DNA of 64,000 nt, from positions 1 through 64,000 of the forward strand of contig NZ_VZOV01000010.1 in the NCBI RefSeq assembly GCF_008801915.1, written 5' to 3'. Shown here in pieces: positions 41,764 through 56,898 of the stretch. How positions within the stretch are numbered: position 1 is the first letter of the stretch; each line of letters begins with the position of its first letter. The notes beneath the pieces were generated by a model. It saw only the letters and a program-made list of their open reading frames with translations. It was not told where the DNA came from and searched no databases. Made by a program: the position numbers and the translations under genes. Origin of the DNA: Cupriavidus gilardii. GTDB taxonomy: Bacteria; Pseudomonadota; Gammaproteobacteria; Burkholderiales; Burkholderiaceae.

Positions 41764-42725
41764 TTCTTGCCCTCATTGCGCGACAGGCGCAGCAACAGCA
41801 GTTTGGACAGCGCCAATACCACGAAGGTGATGAAGAACAGGATCAGGCCAAGCTCCATCAGCGCGGCGGTATGCAGGCCCGGACCGGCCTCCGCGAACTC
41901 GTTGGCCAGCGCCGAGGTGATGCTGTTGCCCGGCGAGAACAGCGAGGCGTTGTCCAGCAGGTTGGTGTTGCCGATCACGAAGGTGACCGCCATGGTCTCG
42001 CCCAGCGCGCGGCCCAGGCCGAGCATCACGCCGCCGATCACGCCGGCACGGGTATAGGGCAGCACGACGTTCCACATCACCTCCCAGGTGGTGCAGCCCA
42101 CGCCGTAGGCGGATTCCTTCAGCAGCACCGGGGTGACCTCGAACACGTCGCGCATCACCGAGGCGATATACGGAATGATCATGATCGCCAGGATCACGCC
42201 CGCGCACAGCAGGCCGATGCCCAGCGGCGCGCCCTGGAACAGCGGCCCGATCAGCGGCAACTGGCCGACGGTCGCGGCCAGCGGCTTCTGGAAGTACTCG
42301 CCGAACAGCGGTGCGAATACCAGCAGGCCCCACATGCCGTAGACGATCGACGGCACCGCGGCCAGCAACTCGATCGCGGTGCCCAGCGGGCGGCGCAGCC
42401 ATGCCGGAGACAGTTCGGTCAGGAACAGCGCGATGCCGAAGCTGACCGGCACCGCGATGATCAGCGCGATCAGCGAGGTCACGATGGTGCCGTAGATCGG
42501 CACCAGCGCGCCATAGATGTCCGCGGGGGGATCCCACTCCGCGGTCCACAGGAATTTGAGGCCGAAGGCCTGGATCGAAGGCCAGGCGCTGATGGCGAGC
42601 GAGACGATGATGCCGCCCAGCAGCAACAGCGTGATGATGGCGGCGCCGCGCGTCAGGCCACCGAACAGGATGTCACCGGTGCGGCCGGGTGCGCGTACGG
42701 CGGAAAGATCGGACGTGGTCGCCAT
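41760..42725 (-). CDS. pstC: Phosphate ABC transporter permease PstC
   Basis: Second Pst permease, 321 aa with six hydrophobic segments. It shows [39 protein letters not shown] and the EAA-like [22 protein letters not shown]. The C-terminal [19 protein letters not shown] is typical of PstC. It begins 105 bp after pstS; that gap is largely filled by a REP-like palindrome. Confidence 0.96.
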   Translation of the reverse strand: MATTSDLSAVRAPGRTGDILFGGLTRGAAIITLLLLGGIIVSLAISAWPSIQAFGLKFLWTAEWDPPADIYGALVPIYGTIVTSLIALIIAVPVSFGIALFLTELSPAWLRRPLGTAIELLAAVPSIVYGMWGLLVFAPLFGEYFQKPLAATVGQLPLIGPLFQGAPLGIGLLCAGVILAIMIIPYIASVMRDVFEVTPVLLKESAYGVGCTTWEVMWNVVLPYTRAGVIGGVMLGLGRALGETMAVTFVIGNTNLLDNASLFSPGNSITSALANEFAEAGPGLHTAALMELGLILFFITFVVLALSKLLLLRLSRNEGKK

Positions 42726-42747
42726 GTTCAGGAGTACTCGGTTTTGC

Positions 42748-42790
42748 TCCCCTCTCCCGCAGGCGGGAGAGGGGCCGGGGGAGAGGGCAG
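42748..42790. repeat. REP-like palindrome between pstS and pstC
   Basis: CCCCTCTCCCGC (42749-42760) and GCGGGAGAGGGG (42763-42774) form a 12-bp stem with a 2-base centre. GCCGGGGGAGAGGG follows. It occupies the gap between the gene for the binding protein and that for its permease, inside one operon. Confidence 0.88.
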
Positions 42791-42830
42791 CGCGCTCGGC
42801 ACGCCCTCCCTTCGGATCACCACAGGTCGA

Positions 42831-43862
42831 TCAGTACAGGCCCTTGCCCGACGCGTCCTTGATGCTGTTCTTCCAGGTCGTGCGGATCTGGTTGACGACC
42901 GACTCGGGCATCGGCACGTAGTCCAGTTCGCTGGCCATGCTGGCGCCGCTCTTGTAGGCCCAGTCGAAGAACTTCAGCACTTCCGCGCCCTGCGCCGGCT
43001 TTTCCTGGTTCTTGTGCACCAGGATGAAGGTCGCGCCGGCGATCGGCCAGGCGTCCTTGCCCTGCTGGTTGGTCAGGATCTGGTAGTACGACTTGCTCCA
43101 GTCGGCGCCGGCCGCAGCGGCCTTGAACGCGTCATCGCTCGGCGAGACCACCGCACCGGCGGCGTTCTTCATCTTCACGTGCGTCATCTTGTTCTGCTTG
43201 GCGTAGGCGTACTCGACATAGCCGATCGCGCCGTTCAGACGCTGCACGAAGGCGGCCACGCCTTCATTGCCCTTGCCGCCCGTGCCGCCACCCGGCCAGT
43301 TGACCGTGGTGCCCTCGCCCACCGAGCTCTTCCAGTCGGCGCTGACCTTCGACAGGTAGTTGGTGAAGATGAACGTGGTGCCCGAGCCGTCGGCGCGGCG
43401 CACCGGCAGGATGTCCTGGCTCGGCAGCTTGGCGTTCGGGTTCAGCGCCTTGATGGCCGGATCGTCCCACTTCTTGATCTTGCCCAGGTAGATGTCCGCC
43501 AGCACTTCGCCCGTGATGGTCAGGTCGCCCGGCTTGATGCCTTGCAGATTGATCACCGGCACCACGCCGCCGATCACGGTCGGGAACTGCACCAGACCTT
43601 GCTTGGCCAGCTCCTCGTCCTTCAGCGGGGCGTCCGAAGCGCCGAAATCGACCGTCTTGGCGTTGATCTGCTTGATGCCGCCCGACGATCCGATCGATTG
43701 ATAGTTGACCTTGTTACCCGTGGCTTTTTGGTATGCGTCGGCCCACTTGGAATAGACGGGCGCCGGAAAGGAAGCGCCTGCACCGGTAATTTCTGCCGCG
43801 AATGCGGAGCCTGCTACCACCATCGATACGATGCCCGCAACGGCAGTCTTGACCAGCTTCAT
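42831..43862 (-). CDS. pstS: Phosphate-binding periplasmic protein PstS
   Basis: High-affinity phosphate-binding protein. 343 aa with a signal peptide ending [15 protein letters not shown]. Phosphate-contact segments are [29 protein letters not shown] and [15 protein letters not shown] (Arg, Asp, Ser and Thr ligands). ATG 43862 ([10 protein letters not shown]) has GGAGG four bases upstream; an ATG 18 bases earlier adds MFSGGH and overlaps this site. First gene of pstSCAB-phoU-phoBR, with a textbook PhoB promoter. Confidence 0.97.
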   Translation of the reverse strand: MKLVKTAVAGIVSMVVAGSAFAAEITGAGASFPAPVYSKWADAYQKATGNKVNYQSIGSSGGIKQINAKTVDFGASDAPLKDEELAKQGLVQFPTVIGGVVPVINLQGIKPGDLTITGEVLADIYLGKIKKWDDPAIKALNPNAKLPSQDILPVRRADGSGTTFIFTNYLSKVSADWKSSVGEGTTVNWPGGGTGGKGNEGVAAFVQRLNGAIGYVEYAYAKQNKMTHVKMKNAAGAVVSPSDDAFKAAAAGADWSKSYYQILTNQQGKDAWPIAGATFILVHKNQEKPAQGAEVLKFFDWAYKSGASMASELDYVPMPESVVNQIRTTWKNSIKDASGKGLY

Positions 43863-43911
43863 ATGTCCTCCAGAGAACATGGTTGGGAATGTCAGTTTTT
43901 TGACATCCCGA

Positions 43912-43945
43912 ACTTTATGCGGCCACTATGACAGTTCCGTGACAT
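43912..43945 (-). promoter_or_regulatory. PhoB-box promoter of the pst-pho operon
   Basis: On the minus strand ATGTCAC (43939-43945) and CTGTCAT (43928-43934) are spaced by 4 bp. Ten bp later TAAAGT (43912-43917) serves as -10. The predicted leader of about 40 bases holds a small TGTCA/TGACA hairpin. Confidence 0.88.
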
Positions 43946-44042
43946 CGCGAAAATTTCTCTGAAGAGACATTTAAGCGGACATTTCCGCACGCACTCGAGC
44001 AGGCATGGAAGGCACCGATCGGCCCTCGGCTGCGGTCCGACA

Positions 44043-44072
44043 AAGGAAAACGCCCGGCCGGGGCCGGGCGTT
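44043..44072 (-). terminator. Terminator of glmM
   Basis: An 11-bp GC-rich stem (arms 44049-44059 and 44062-44072) is followed on the minus strand by TTTTCC. It lies 28 bases past the glmM stop and separates it from pstS. Confidence 0.85.
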
Positions 44073-44099
44073 CACGGCAGGCTGGCGCCTTGTGCTGGA

Positions 44100-45443
44100 T
44101 CAGGTCGCCAGCGCGTCGGCCAGCCTGCGGGCCGCCTGCTCGGCGGTCTCGGCCTGTTCGGCCTCGACCATCACCCGCACCACCGGCTCGGTACCGGAAG
44201 CACGGATCAGCACGCGCCCCTTGCCGGCCAGCGCCGGCTCGATCTCGGCGCGAGCCGCTTGCAGGCCGGCATGGCTTTGCCAGTCGAAGCCCTTCTGCAC
44301 CCGCACATTGATCAGCGTCTGCGGGAACAGCGAGACACCGTCGAGCAGCTGCGCCAGGGTCTTGCCGCTGCGGCGCAGCGCCGCCAGCACCTGCAGCGCC
44401 GACACGATGCCGTCGCCGGTAGAGTGGCGATCCAGGCATAGCAAATGGCCCGAACCCTCGCCGCCCAGCGTCCAGCCGCGCTTGCCCAGTTCCTCGAGCA
44501 CGTAGCGGTCGCCGACCTTGGCCCGCACGAATTCGACGCCCTGGCGTTGCAGCGCCAGCTCGACCGCCATATTGGTCATCAGCGTGCCGACCACGCCTGG
44601 GACGCTTTGTCCACAGGCGATGCGGTCCTGCACGATCGCATAGAGCAGCTCGTCACCGTTGTAGAGCCGGCCGTCGGCATCGACCACCTGCAGCCGGTCG
44701 GCATCGCCATCGAAGGCCAGGCCGAGGTCGGCGCCGTGCGCCTTGACCGCCTCGACCAGCTTGTCCGGCGCGGTGGCGCCGTAGCCGTCGTTGATGTTGC
44801 GGCCATTGGGCTGGTTGCCGATCGACACCACGTCGGCACCCAGCTCGTGGAACACGTGCGGAGCGATGTGGTACGCCGCGCCATGCGCGCAGTCGACGAC
44901 CAGCTTCAGGCCGTGCAGGTCGCGGTCGTATGGGAAGGTGCTCTTGCAGAACTCGATGTAGCGGCCGGCTGCGTCGTCGATCCGGCGCGCACGCCCCAGC
45001 TGGTCGGACGGCACGCAATGCATCGGCGCCTCGAGCTCGGCCTCGATCGCCAGTTCGACGTCGTCCGGCAGCTTGTCGCCGGTGGCCGAGAAGAACTTGA
45101 TGCCGTTGTCGTGGTACGGATTGTGGCTGGCCGAGATCACCACGCCGGCGGCCAGCCGCAGCGCGCGGGTCAGATAGGCGACACCCGGCGTCGGCAGCGG
45201 GCCGGTCAGCAGCACATGGACACCGGCCGCGGTAAAGCCCGCTTCGAGCGCGGCTTCCAGCATATAGCCGGAGATCCGCGTGTCCTTGCCGATCAGCACC
45301 GTGGGCTTGCCTTGCGTGCTCGGCTGGCCGAGCGCCAGCACGCGCCCCGCCGCATAGCCCAGCCGCATCACGAAATCCGGCGTGATCGGCGCCTCGCCGA
45401 CCCTGCCGCGCACGCCATCGGTGCCGAAGTATTTACGTGTCAT
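44100..45443 (-). CDS. glmM: Phosphoglucosamine mutase
   Basis: Converts glucosamine-6-phosphate to glucosamine-1-phosphate for peptidoglycan and LPS precursors. 447 aa. It starts [21 protein letters not shown]. The phosphoserine is Ser106 in [16 protein letters not shown], the metal loop is [10 protein letters not shown], the sugar loop GGEGSGHL, and the phosphate loop [18 protein letters not shown] 45443 has AGGGAGA at good spacing; the longer in-frame reading runs over folP. It follows folP, as in many proteobacteria. Confidence 0.97.
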   Translation of the reverse strand: MTRKYFGTDGVRGRVGEAPITPDFVMRLGYAAGRVLALGQPSTQGKPTVLIGKDTRISGYMLEAALEAGFTAAGVHVLLTGPLPTPGVAYLTRALRLAAGVVISASHNPYHDNGIKFFSATGDKLPDDVELAIEAELEAPMHCVPSDQLGRARRIDDAAGRYIEFCKSTFPYDRDLHGLKLVVDCAHGAAYHIAPHVFHELGADVVSIGNQPNGRNINDGYGATAPDKLVEAVKAHGADLGLAFDGDADRLQVVDADGRLYNGDELLYAIVQDRIACGQSVPGVVGTLMTNMAVELALQRQGVEFVRAKVGDRYVLEELGKRGWTLGGEGSGHLLCLDRHSTGDGIVSALQVLAALRRSGKTLAQLLDGVSLFPQTLINVRVQKGFDWQSHAGLQAARAEIEPALAGKGRVLIRASGTEPVVRVMVEAEQAETAEQAARRLADALAT

Positions 45444-45531
45444 CCGATCGTTCTCCCTGTTCTGATTCGGGTTCGAATTGTTTGCGCTGCGATTGGTTGT
45501 AGATGGTCGCCGGGGATGGCCGTGACGGGCG

Positions 45532-46407
45532 TCAGGCCGCGGCGTCGACGCGTTGCTGCCGCACGGCCCACCAAGTCTTGATCGCGTCGACCGATGCCTG
45601 CACATCGTGCACGCGCACGATATAGGCGCCGCGTTCGGCCGCGCACACAGCGGCGGCGATGCTGGCCGCGACGCGCTGCTGCGGCGGCCGTCCGCCCAGA
45701 ATGGCGCCGAGCGTCGATTTGCGCGACAGCCCGGCCAGCAGCGGCAATCCGTCGACGGCCAGCTGCGGCAGCTCGCCGAGCAGGCGCAGATTATGATCCG
45801 CGGTCTTGCCGAAGCCAAAGCCCGGATCGAGCACGATGCGGCTGTCGTCGACGCCGGCCGCGCGCAACGCATCGACGCGCTGCTGCAGGAAGTCGCGGAC
45901 CTCGCCGACCACGTCGTCGTAGTGCGGGGCCTCCTGCATCGTCTGGGGATCGCGCTGCATGTGCATCACGCACAGGCCGGGTTGGGCGCCCTGGCCCGCC
46001 TGGGCGGCCGCGACGGCCTCGAGCGCGCCCGGCATGCGCAGGCCCCAGATGTCATTGATCAGGTCGGCGCCGGCCGCCAGCGCCGCGCGCATCGTCTCGG
46101 GCTTGTAGGTATCGATCGACAGCGGCTTGCCGCAGTCGCGCAGCGCTTCGACGATGGGCAGCACGCGCGCCAGCTCCTGCTCCAGCGGCAGCGACGCCGA
46201 GCCGGGCCGGCTCGATTCGCCGCCGATGTCGATGATGTCGACGCCCTCGGCGATCATCTGCTCGGCATGCCGCAGCGCCGCGTCGCGGCTCGCATGCTGG
46301 CCGCCATCGGAAAACGAGTCGGGCGTCACGTTGAGGATGCCCATGACCAGCGGGCGGCGGTCGCGTGCAAAGCGATAGCGCCCGCACTGGAAATACGAGG
46401 TCGACAA
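45532..46407 (-). CDS. folP: Dihydropteroate synthase
   Basis: Joins 4-aminobenzoate to the pterin in folate synthesis; the sulfonamide target. 291 aa, TIM-barrel. Signatures are [54 protein letters not shown] and [16 protein letters not shown]. The C-terminal part is slightly longer than in E. coli. It lies between ftsH and glmM, a common order. ATG 46407. Confidence 0.96.
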   Translation of the reverse strand: MSTSYFQCGRYRFARDRRPLVMGILNVTPDSFSDGGQHASRDAALRHAEQMIAEGVDIIDIGGESSRPGSASLPLEQELARVLPIVEALRDCGKPLSIDTYKPETMRAALAAGADLINDIWGLRMPGALEAVAAAQAGQGAQPGLCVMHMQRDPQTMQEAPHYDDVVGEVRDFLQQRVDALRAAGVDDSRIVLDPGFGFGKTADHNLRLLGELPQLAVDGLPLLAGLSRKSTLGAILGGRPPQQRVAASIAAAVCAAERGAYIVRVHDVQASVDAIKTWWAVRQQRVDAAA

Positions 46408-46474
46408 GTTGCGGTCCTGAATAAACGGGGAAGTAAGACGAAGGACGAGGCCGGTAACGGGGGAAGCCGGGACG

Positions 46475-46505
46475 AAAAAAGCCGGTGCCCTGGGGCACCG
46501 GCTTT
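46475..46505 (-). terminator. Terminator of ftsH
   Basis: A 13-bp stem (arms 46478-46490 and 46493-46505, 2-base loop) is followed on the minus strand by six T. It lies about 60 bases after the ftsH stop and before folP, so folP-glmM may have its own promoter. Confidence 0.88.
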
Positions 46506-46564
46506 GCGAGGCTCAGCGCGCCAAGCGCAGCGCAGCCATCATCCTCTGGGCGGACGGTCTCGGA

Positions 46565-48448
<1,884 letters not shown>

Positions 48449-48652
48449 GGCCGAACTCCTTTGCGATTGCCTTGCCAACGATAGCTGCATTGCATTGTAA
48501 TGCAGCGCCGCCCCGGGGGGCGAAAAGCGTCCCTATCGGGCCAATAGTGATAGCGCTAGCGGCCAACTGAGGGACGACAGTCAGACCGGCAATGACGCCA
48601 ATGGTGCCCGGCCGGGCCCTGGGCAGGGCCCGTGCCGGACGGCCCAACGGCT

Positions 48653-49318
48653 TCAGCCCGGCGACTTCAGGTGGCGTCCAAGAATGAAGGTTTCGGAGGA
48701 CTTGTCCCGCGAGGCCTTCGGCTTGCGCTTGGCCACCACCTTGAACTGGCGCTTGAACTTTTCGACGATCTGGCTGTAGCCGCTGCCGTGGAAGCACTTT
48801 ACCAGCAACGCGCCGTCGGGTTTCAGATGGGCCTGGGCAAATTCGAGCGCCAGGTCGCACAGATATTCGATGCGCGCCGCATCGGCCGAGGCCACACCGG
48901 ACAAATTGGGGGCCATATCGGACAAAACAAGGTCGATCTTGTTGCCGCCGGAGGCCTCCAGCACGATCTGCTCGAGCTGCCGGAACACCTCCTCGTCGCG
49001 GAAGTCGCCCTGGATGAAGGTCACGTCGGCGACCGGCTCCATCGGCAGCAGGTCGATCGCGACCACCGCTCCGTCGATATGGCCTTCCCGCGCGCGCGGC
49101 GAGGCGGCCAGCTTGTTGCGGACATACTGGCTCCAGCTGCCCGGCGCCGCGCCCAGGTCGACGATGACCTGACCCGGCTGGACCAGCTTGTCCTGCTCGT
49201 CGATCTCCTTGAGCTTGTAGGCCGCGCGCGCGCGATAGCCTTCGCGCTGCGCCAGCTTGACGTAAGGGTCGTTGATATGGTCGTGCAGCCACGACTGCCT
49301 GAACTTGTTCTTGGCCAT
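48653..49318 (-). CDS. rlmE: 23S rRNA 2'-O-ribose U2552 methyltransferase
   Basis: SAM-dependent methyltransferase (FtsJ/RrmJ) acting on the 50S A-loop. 221 aa. The K-D-K-E catalytic set is visible: Lys in [12 protein letters not shown], Asp in [11 protein letters not shown], Lys in [12 protein letters not shown], Glu in SSETFILG. The SAM loop is [15 protein letters not shown]. It is upstream of ftsH, as in E. coli. A minus-strand TATTAT (49358-49363) may be its -10, though its -35 is weak. Divergent from yhbY. Confidence 0.96.
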   Translation of the reverse strand: MAKNKFRQSWLHDHINDPYVKLAQREGYRARAAYKLKEIDEQDKLVQPGQVIVDLGAAPGSWSQYVRNKLAASPRAREGHIDGAVVAIDLLPMEPVADVTFIQGDFRDEEVFRQLEQIVLEASGGNKIDLVLSDMAPNLSGVASADAARIEYLCDLALEFAQAHLKPDGALLVKCFHGSGYSQIVEKFKRQFKVVAKRKPKASRDKSSETFILGRHLKSPG

Positions 49319-49477
49319 TTCTCGTGATTTCGCCGCCAGACCATGACGGTTTGACGGATAATACGCGCCGTTGCGACGCCCTTGCGACGTAAGAGGCCCT
49401 GCCGGCCGCGTTTGCAGCCGGCTTTCCGGCCGCCTTTCCAGCCGCCTTTACCGGCGTCGCCCCTATCCTGCCTGACT

Positions 49478-49978
49478 ATGCCTGCCCTTCAATTGAATCC
49501 CGCCCAGCGCTCCGAACTCCGCTCCCGTGCCCACGGCCTGAACCCGGTCGTGATGATCGGCGCCGAGGGCCTGACCCGTGCCGTCCTCGCCGAGATCGAC
49601 CGCAGCCTCGCGGCCCACGATCTGATCAAGATCCGCGTGTTCGGCGACGAGCGCGACACCCGCATCGCCATCTACGAAGCCATTTGCGATGAACTTGGCG
49701 CCGCCCCGATCCAGCACATCGGCAAGCTGCTGGTGGTCTGGCGCCCGGGCCCGGCCCGGCTGAAGGAGAACCAGCCGCAGGACCTCGGCCGCATGGCACC
49801 GGCCCGCCGCGGCGCAGCACCGCGCACCGTCACGGTGCGCAAGCCCGCCGCCAAGCCGGGCGGCCGCCCGACCCGCAACGAGGTCCGCCTGCTGGGCAAC
49901 GAGCGCGTGACCGCCGGCGGCAACGTCAAGCGCGCCCGGACCCGCCAGGCCAGCCAGAAGAAGAAGTCGCTGGGTTGA
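49478..49978 (+). CDS. yhbY: YhbY-family CRM-domain RNA-binding protein with long basic tail
   Basis: Pre-50S-associated RNA-binding protein. 166 aa. The CRM domain fills the first 95 residues (RSRAHGLNPVVMIGAEGLTRAV, GLT as GxxG-like loop, and HIGKLLVVWRP). A basic, Ala/Arg/Lys-rich tail of about 70 residues follows, absent from the E. coli protein of about 97 residues. ATG 49478 begins the CRM domain; upstream in-frame codons are low-complexity Pro/Arg. The pairing with rlmE across a divergent promoter is common in proteobacteria and fits ribosome assembly. Confidence 0.92.
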   Translation: MPALQLNPAQRSELRSRAHGLNPVVMIGAEGLTRAVLAEIDRSLAAHDLIKIRVFGDERDTRIAIYEAICDELGAAPIQHIGKLLVVWRPGPARLKENQPQDLGRMAPARRGAAPRTVTVRKPAAKPGGRPTRNEVRLLGNERVTAGGNVKRARTRQASQKKKSLG

Positions 49979-50006
49979 GCGGCTCCTGTGCCCCACGGCG
50001 CTGTAC

Positions 50007-50033
50007 TCCCTCTCCCGCTTGCGGGAGAGAGGA
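50007..50033. repeat. REP-like palindrome after yhbY
   Basis: CCTCTCCCGC (50009-50018) and GCGGGAGAGAGG (50021-50032) pair around a 2-base centre in the convergent gap between yhbY and the DUF4149 gene. An A-rich run on the plus strand means it could also terminate minus-strand transcription. Confidence 0.82.
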
Positions 50034-50065
50034 GAAAAAAACGACGCTTGGGGGGTCGCCCTCCC

Positions 50066-50593
50066 TCAGTCCTCCGCCACCGTCCGCCGGCCGGCCAGGC
50101 GCCAGACCAGCACCAGCGCCAGCAGGCTCTGCAGCAGATAGAAGGCGCTCGAGACGCCGTGCAGCATGCCGAAACGCGCGCGGAACGGCGACTCCGACAC
50201 CCCAAGCCCCATCGCCTGCGCCTTGTGCCGCAGGCTCTCCATGAACGGCTGCAGCCCGAAGTAGCCGATCAGCACGCAACACAGCATGCCGAGCACCAGC
50301 CAGCGCAGCGCCCGGTAGCGCGTGGCGCCGCGCCGGATCATCACGTTGCACAGCACCAGCTGCAGCACGCCGATCACCACGCCCAGCACAGCCTCGGTGC
50401 GGAACAGCTGTCCGGCCAGCATGCCGGCCATCTCGCGGCTCGGCAGCACGGCGAACAGCGTGGGAGCGACCAGATAGCCGATGGTCCAGAGGCTGCCCGC
50501 CCAGATCACGGTCAGCAGCAGAAACAGCCGGTGCGGCAGCAGCGGCTGACCGGCGGACACCGGGCCCGGCAGCGGGGAGGACGGCGACACCAC
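50066..50593 (-). CDS. DUF4149-type membrane protein
   Basis: Four hydrophobic segments (HRLFLLLTVIWAGSLWTIGYLVAP; the LGVVIGVLQLVLCNVM region; WLVLGMLCCVLIGYFGL; HGVSSAFYLLQSLLALVLVW). Function is not known. 175 aa using GTG 50593; GTG 50590 is equally possible. The ATG at 50674 would run through the greA 3' end in another frame. It begins 13 bp after the greA stop in the same direction, so it is likely co-transcribed with greA, an arrangement also seen in related genera. Confidence 0.8.
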   Translation of the reverse strand: MVSPSSPLPGPVSAGQPLLPHRLFLLLTVIWAGSLWTIGYLVAPTLFAVLPSREMAGMLAGQLFRTEAVLGVVIGVLQLVLCNVMIRRGATRYRALRWLVLGMLCCVLIGYFGLQPFMESLRHKAQAMGLGVSESPFRARFGMLHGVSSAFYLLQSLLALVLVWRLAGRRTVAED

Positions 50594-50606
50594 GGCGCGC
50601 GCCGCC

Positions 50607-51083
50607 TCAGATGTAACGGACGGTGATGACTTCGTACTCGCGCTCGCCGCCGGGGGCCAGCACCGTCGCGACATCGCCCTCGAACTTGCCGATCAGCGCC
50701 CGCGCGATCGGCGAGCTGACCGAGATCTTGCCGCTTTCGAGATCGGCTTCGTCCTCGCCGACGATCTGATAGCGGACCGACTTGCCGGATTCCAGGTCTT
50801 CCAGGTCGACGGTGGCACCGAACACGATGCGGCCGTCGGTATCGAGCTGGGTCGGATCGATGATCTGCGCGGCCGACAGCTTGGCTTCGACCTCGAGGAT
50901 GCGGCCCTCGATAAAGGCCTGTTTTTCCTTGGCGGCGTCGTATTCCGCGTTTTCCGACAGATCGCCCTGCGCACGCGCCTCGGCGATGGCATTGATCACC
51001 GCGGGACGTTCGACAGCCTTCAGGCGTTGCAGCTCCGCTTTCAGGAGTTCTGCGCCGCGCTTGGTAATCGGAATGGTGCTCAT
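50607..51083 (-). CDS. greA: Transcript cleavage factor GreA
   Basis: Rescues backtracked RNA polymerase by stimulating transcript cleavage. 158 aa, family length. The N-terminal coiled coil carries the acidic tip in [20 protein letters not shown] (Asp and Glu that enter the secondary channel). The C-terminal FKBP-like domain has [28 protein letters not shown] 51083 ([14 protein letters not shown]). It follows carB by 274 bp. Confidence 0.96.
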   Translation of the reverse strand: MSTIPITKRGAELLKAELQRLKAVERPAVINAIAEARAQGDLSENAEYDAAKEKQAFIEGRILEVEAKLSAAQIIDPTQLDTDGRIVFGATVDLEDLESGKSVRYQIVGEDEADLESGKISVSSPIARALIGKFEGDVATVLAPGGEREYEVITVRYI

Positions 51084-51185
51084 GTCTTCGTCAGGCAAAA
51101 AAATGAGCCGCAGCGCAGCGGGCGATGTACGCAGCGGTCTTGCCGGCACACCTCCGCTCAACCGCGGCTTTTGGGTGGTTCTTGG

Positions 51186-51191
51186 ATTGTA
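51186..51191 (-). promoter_or_regulatory. Candidate -10 element of greA
   Basis: TACAAT on the minus strand lies about 100 bases upstream of greA; the -35 is not consensus. Confidence 0.4.
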
Positions 51192-51293
51192 CGACCAGGC
51201 TCTGATTGCTCAGCTTTCGGGCGCCCCTGATGACTTGGGTCCGCCGAAATTCCCGTTAGTTTAGGTCAAGACGCCGAAGCACATCAACCAGGG

Positions 51294-51325
51294 CCAAGGG
51301 GCGCCCCCTCCCCGAAGGGAGAAGG
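51294..51325. repeat. Degenerate REP-like palindrome between carB and greA
   Basis: CCCCCTCCCC and GAAGGGAGAAGG form a shorter, imperfect version of the palindrome found elsewhere in the window, about 32 bases after the carB stop. Confidence 0.5.
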
Positions 51326-51357
51326 CAAGCCGCCGCGCCGTGAGAAGCGTCGCAGAA

Positions 51358-54606
<3,249 letters not shown>

Positions 54607-54674
54607 TGCACGCTCACTTTGTCGGCCGGTCCGCGCTCGCTCGCGAGCAGGCGCACCGCGCCGGATATCAATAT

Positions 54675-55376
54675 TCAGTTCAGGGTGGCCGTCGCCAGCT
54701 TGGCGCCGAAGCCGATAAACATCGCGCCCACGCCGCTCGCCATGCCGGCCGACAGCCTGCGCCGGCGGCGGAAGGCATCGGCCAGCTTCGCGCCGACGAA
54801 GATGATGGCGGTCAGGTAGGCGAAGCTGCAGGCCTGGCAGATCAGCCCCAGCACGCCGAACGACAGCACCGGATAGGCGAACTGCGGATCGACGAACTGG
54901 ATGAAGAACGAGACGAAGAACAGGATGGCCTTGGGGTTCAGCAGGCTGATCAGCAGCGCCTTGCGGAACGGGTTGGCGGGGTCGGCGACCTGCGCCTGTC
55001 CCGCGCCCTCGCCCTGCCCCGCGGCCTCGGCGCCTTTCCCGCCCTTGCCGTGGCCGCTCCAGTTGCGCAGCGCGCCGCGCAGCATCTGCAAGCCGATCCA
55101 CGCCAGATAGGCGGCACCGATGTACTTGATCACGTAGAACAGCCCGGGGCTGGCCTTGAGCAGCGAGGCCACGCCGGCGGCCGACAGCACCATCAGGATC
55201 GCGTCGCCGAGGAACACGCCGCAGGCGCCGCGATAGCCGGCACGCACGCCGCGCTGCGCGGCGACCGACAGCACGTACATCGAATTCGGCCCCGGCAGCA
55301 GCACGATGAAGATCGTGCCCAGCAGATAGGTCCAGAAGTCGGTAATGCCGAAGGTAGCGTGCATCAGGGCGTTCAT
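54675..55376 (-). CDS. leuE: LeuE/LysE-family amino-acid exporter
   Basis: Predicted inner-membrane exporter of small neutral amino acids. 233 aa with six hydrophobic segments. Family motifs are [19 protein letters not shown] near the N-terminus, [19 protein letters not shown] and [22 protein letters not shown] Gly/Ala/Glu-rich insertion of about 30 residues fills the central cytoplasmic loop. It sits between carA (49 bp) and carB (68 bp) in the same direction. Substrate unproven. Confidence 0.88.
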   Translation of the reverse strand: MNALMHATFGITDFWTYLLGTIFIVLLPGPNSMYVLSVAAQRGVRAGYRGACGVFLGDAILMVLSAAGVASLLKASPGLFYVIKYIGAAYLAWIGLQMLRGALRNWSGHGKGGKGAEAAGQGEGAGQAQVADPANPFRKALLISLLNPKAILFFVSFFIQFVDPQFAYPVLSFGVLGLICQACSFAYLTAIIFVGAKLADAFRRRRRLSAGMASGVGAMFIGFGAKLATATLN

Positions 55377-55425
55377 GGTCGCGATCCTGTGTCGTCTCGT
55401 TCCGCTCTCGATGTCGAGGTCCGCC

Positions 55426-56562
55426 CTACTGGCGGGCCTCCTCCATCAGCCTGGTGAAGCGGTCGAACAGATAGGCCACGTCGTGCGGGCCGGGCGACGC
55501 TTCCGGGTGTCCCTGGAAGCAGAAGGCCGGCTTGTCGTTCAGCGCGAAGCCCTGCAACGTGCCGTCGAACAGCGAGACGTGGGTCACGCGCGCGTTGGCC
55601 GGCAGCGTTGCGGCGTCGACCGCAAAGCCGTGGTTCTGCGAGGTGATCACCACGCGGCCGTCATCCAGGTCCTTGACCGGATGGTTGGCGCCGTGGTGGC
55701 CGGTCGGCATCTTGACCGTCTTCGCACCGACGGCCAGGCCCATGATCTGGTGGCCCAGGCAGATGCCGAAGGTCGGGATGCCGCGCTGCAGGAATTCCTG
55801 CGTGGCACGGATCGCGTAGTCGCACGGCTCGGGGTCGCCCGGGCCGTTGGCCAGGAAGATGCCGTCCGGCTTGTAGGCCAGCGCGTCGGCGGCGCTCGAC
55901 TGGGCCGGCAGCACCGTGATGCGGCAGCCGCGCTGGGCCAGCATGCGCAGGATGTTGAACTTGACGCCGTAGTCGAACGCGACCACGTGGAAGCGCGGGT
56001 TCTCCAGCTTGCCGTAGCCGCGCTCGAGCGCCCACTCGGTCTGGTTCCACTCGTACGGTTCCTTGACCGACACGACCTTGGCCAGGTCCATGCCGGCCAG
56101 GCCCGGGAACGAGCGCGCCAGGTCGATGGCCTTCTGCGCGTTGTCCTCGCCGGCCAGGATGCAGCCGTTCTGCGCGCCCTTCTCGCGCAGGATGCGGGTC
56201 AGCTTGCGGGTGTCGATGCCGGCGATCGCGGGCACCTTCTCCTGCTTCAGGTAGTGCGGCAGCGTGTGCTGCTTGCGGAAGTTCGAGGCGAGCAGCGGCA
56301 GATCCTTGATGATCAGGCCGGCGGCATGGACTTTGGTGGCTTCGACATCCTCGGAATTGACGCCGACATTGCCGATATGCGGGTACGTCAGCGTGACGAT
56401 CTGCCGCGAATAGCTCGGGTCGGTGAGGATTTCCTGGTAACCGGTCAGCGCGGTGTTGAACACCACTTCGCCGATGGTATGGCCGGAGGCGCCGATGGAA
56501 TAGCCACGAAAGACCGTGCCGTCTGCTAGCGCAAGGATGGCGGGCGGAAAAGACGGTAACAC
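55426..56562 (-). CDS. carA: Carbamoyl-phosphate synthase small subunit, GTG start
   Basis: Glutamine amidotransferase subunit that feeds ammonia to CarB. 378 aa. N-terminal domain starts [17 protein letters not shown] and holds [21 protein letters not shown]. The class I GATase domain has nucleophile Cys in [14 protein letters not shown] and His-Glu in [14 protein letters not shown]. The start is GTG 56562 with AGGAG seven bases upstream. A near-consensus promoter about 255 bases upstream gives a leader of about 245 bases. Confidence 0.97.
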   Translation of the reverse strand: MLPSFPPAILALADGTVFRGYSIGASGHTIGEVVFNTALTGYQEILTDPSYSRQIVTLTYPHIGNVGVNSEDVEATKVHAAGLIIKDLPLLASNFRKQHTLPHYLKQEKVPAIAGIDTRKLTRILREKGAQNGCILAGEDNAQKAIDLARSFPGLAGMDLAKVVSVKEPYEWNQTEWALERGYGKLENPRFHVVAFDYGVKFNILRMLAQRGCRITVLPAQSSAADALAYKPDGIFLANGPGDPEPCDYAIRATQEFLQRGIPTFGICLGHQIMGLAVGAKTVKMPTGHHGANHPVKDLDDGRVVITSQNHGFAVDAATLPANARVTHVSLFDGTLQGFALNDKPAFCFQGHPEASPGPHDVAYLFDRFTRLMEEARQ

Positions 56563-56816
56563 GGGTAGGCTCCTGCTGGATTCACCCCGTGACCGACCTC
56601 TCTCGACGCCTCGTGCCCCGAATCTGACGGCGAGCGCGCCGGCAGCGAGCCGGGGCGGTCGGGCCGGGCTGCGCGGGATTCGGCATCGGTGCGCAGAGGG
56701 TGTCGACGGCGATCGGCACGGCGCTCCGGGGCGAATCCGCAGGGCAGCGGTCAGGGCGGCGGAAGGTGGAATGCGGTTGGCGCTAGGGTGAAGGGTTCTG
56801 AAAGCGAAACTTTCGG

Positions 56817-56845
56817 ATTCTATCTCACGCCGGCCAATTTCTCAA
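56817..56845 (-). promoter_or_regulatory. Promoter of carA-leuE-carB
   Basis: On the minus strand TTGAGA (56840-56845) and TAGAAT (56817-56822) are exactly 17 bp apart. Confidence 0.75.
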
Positions 56846-56898
56846 GTTTTCAAGGACTTGCGTATGCCAGGTCCTTGCCATTTGCCCTCGGACTACCA

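Noticed and set aside
43960-43990. Further Pho box upstream of the pstS site (two ATGTC words)
   Set aside because: The words are 12 bp apart rather than 11 and match the heptamer poorly.
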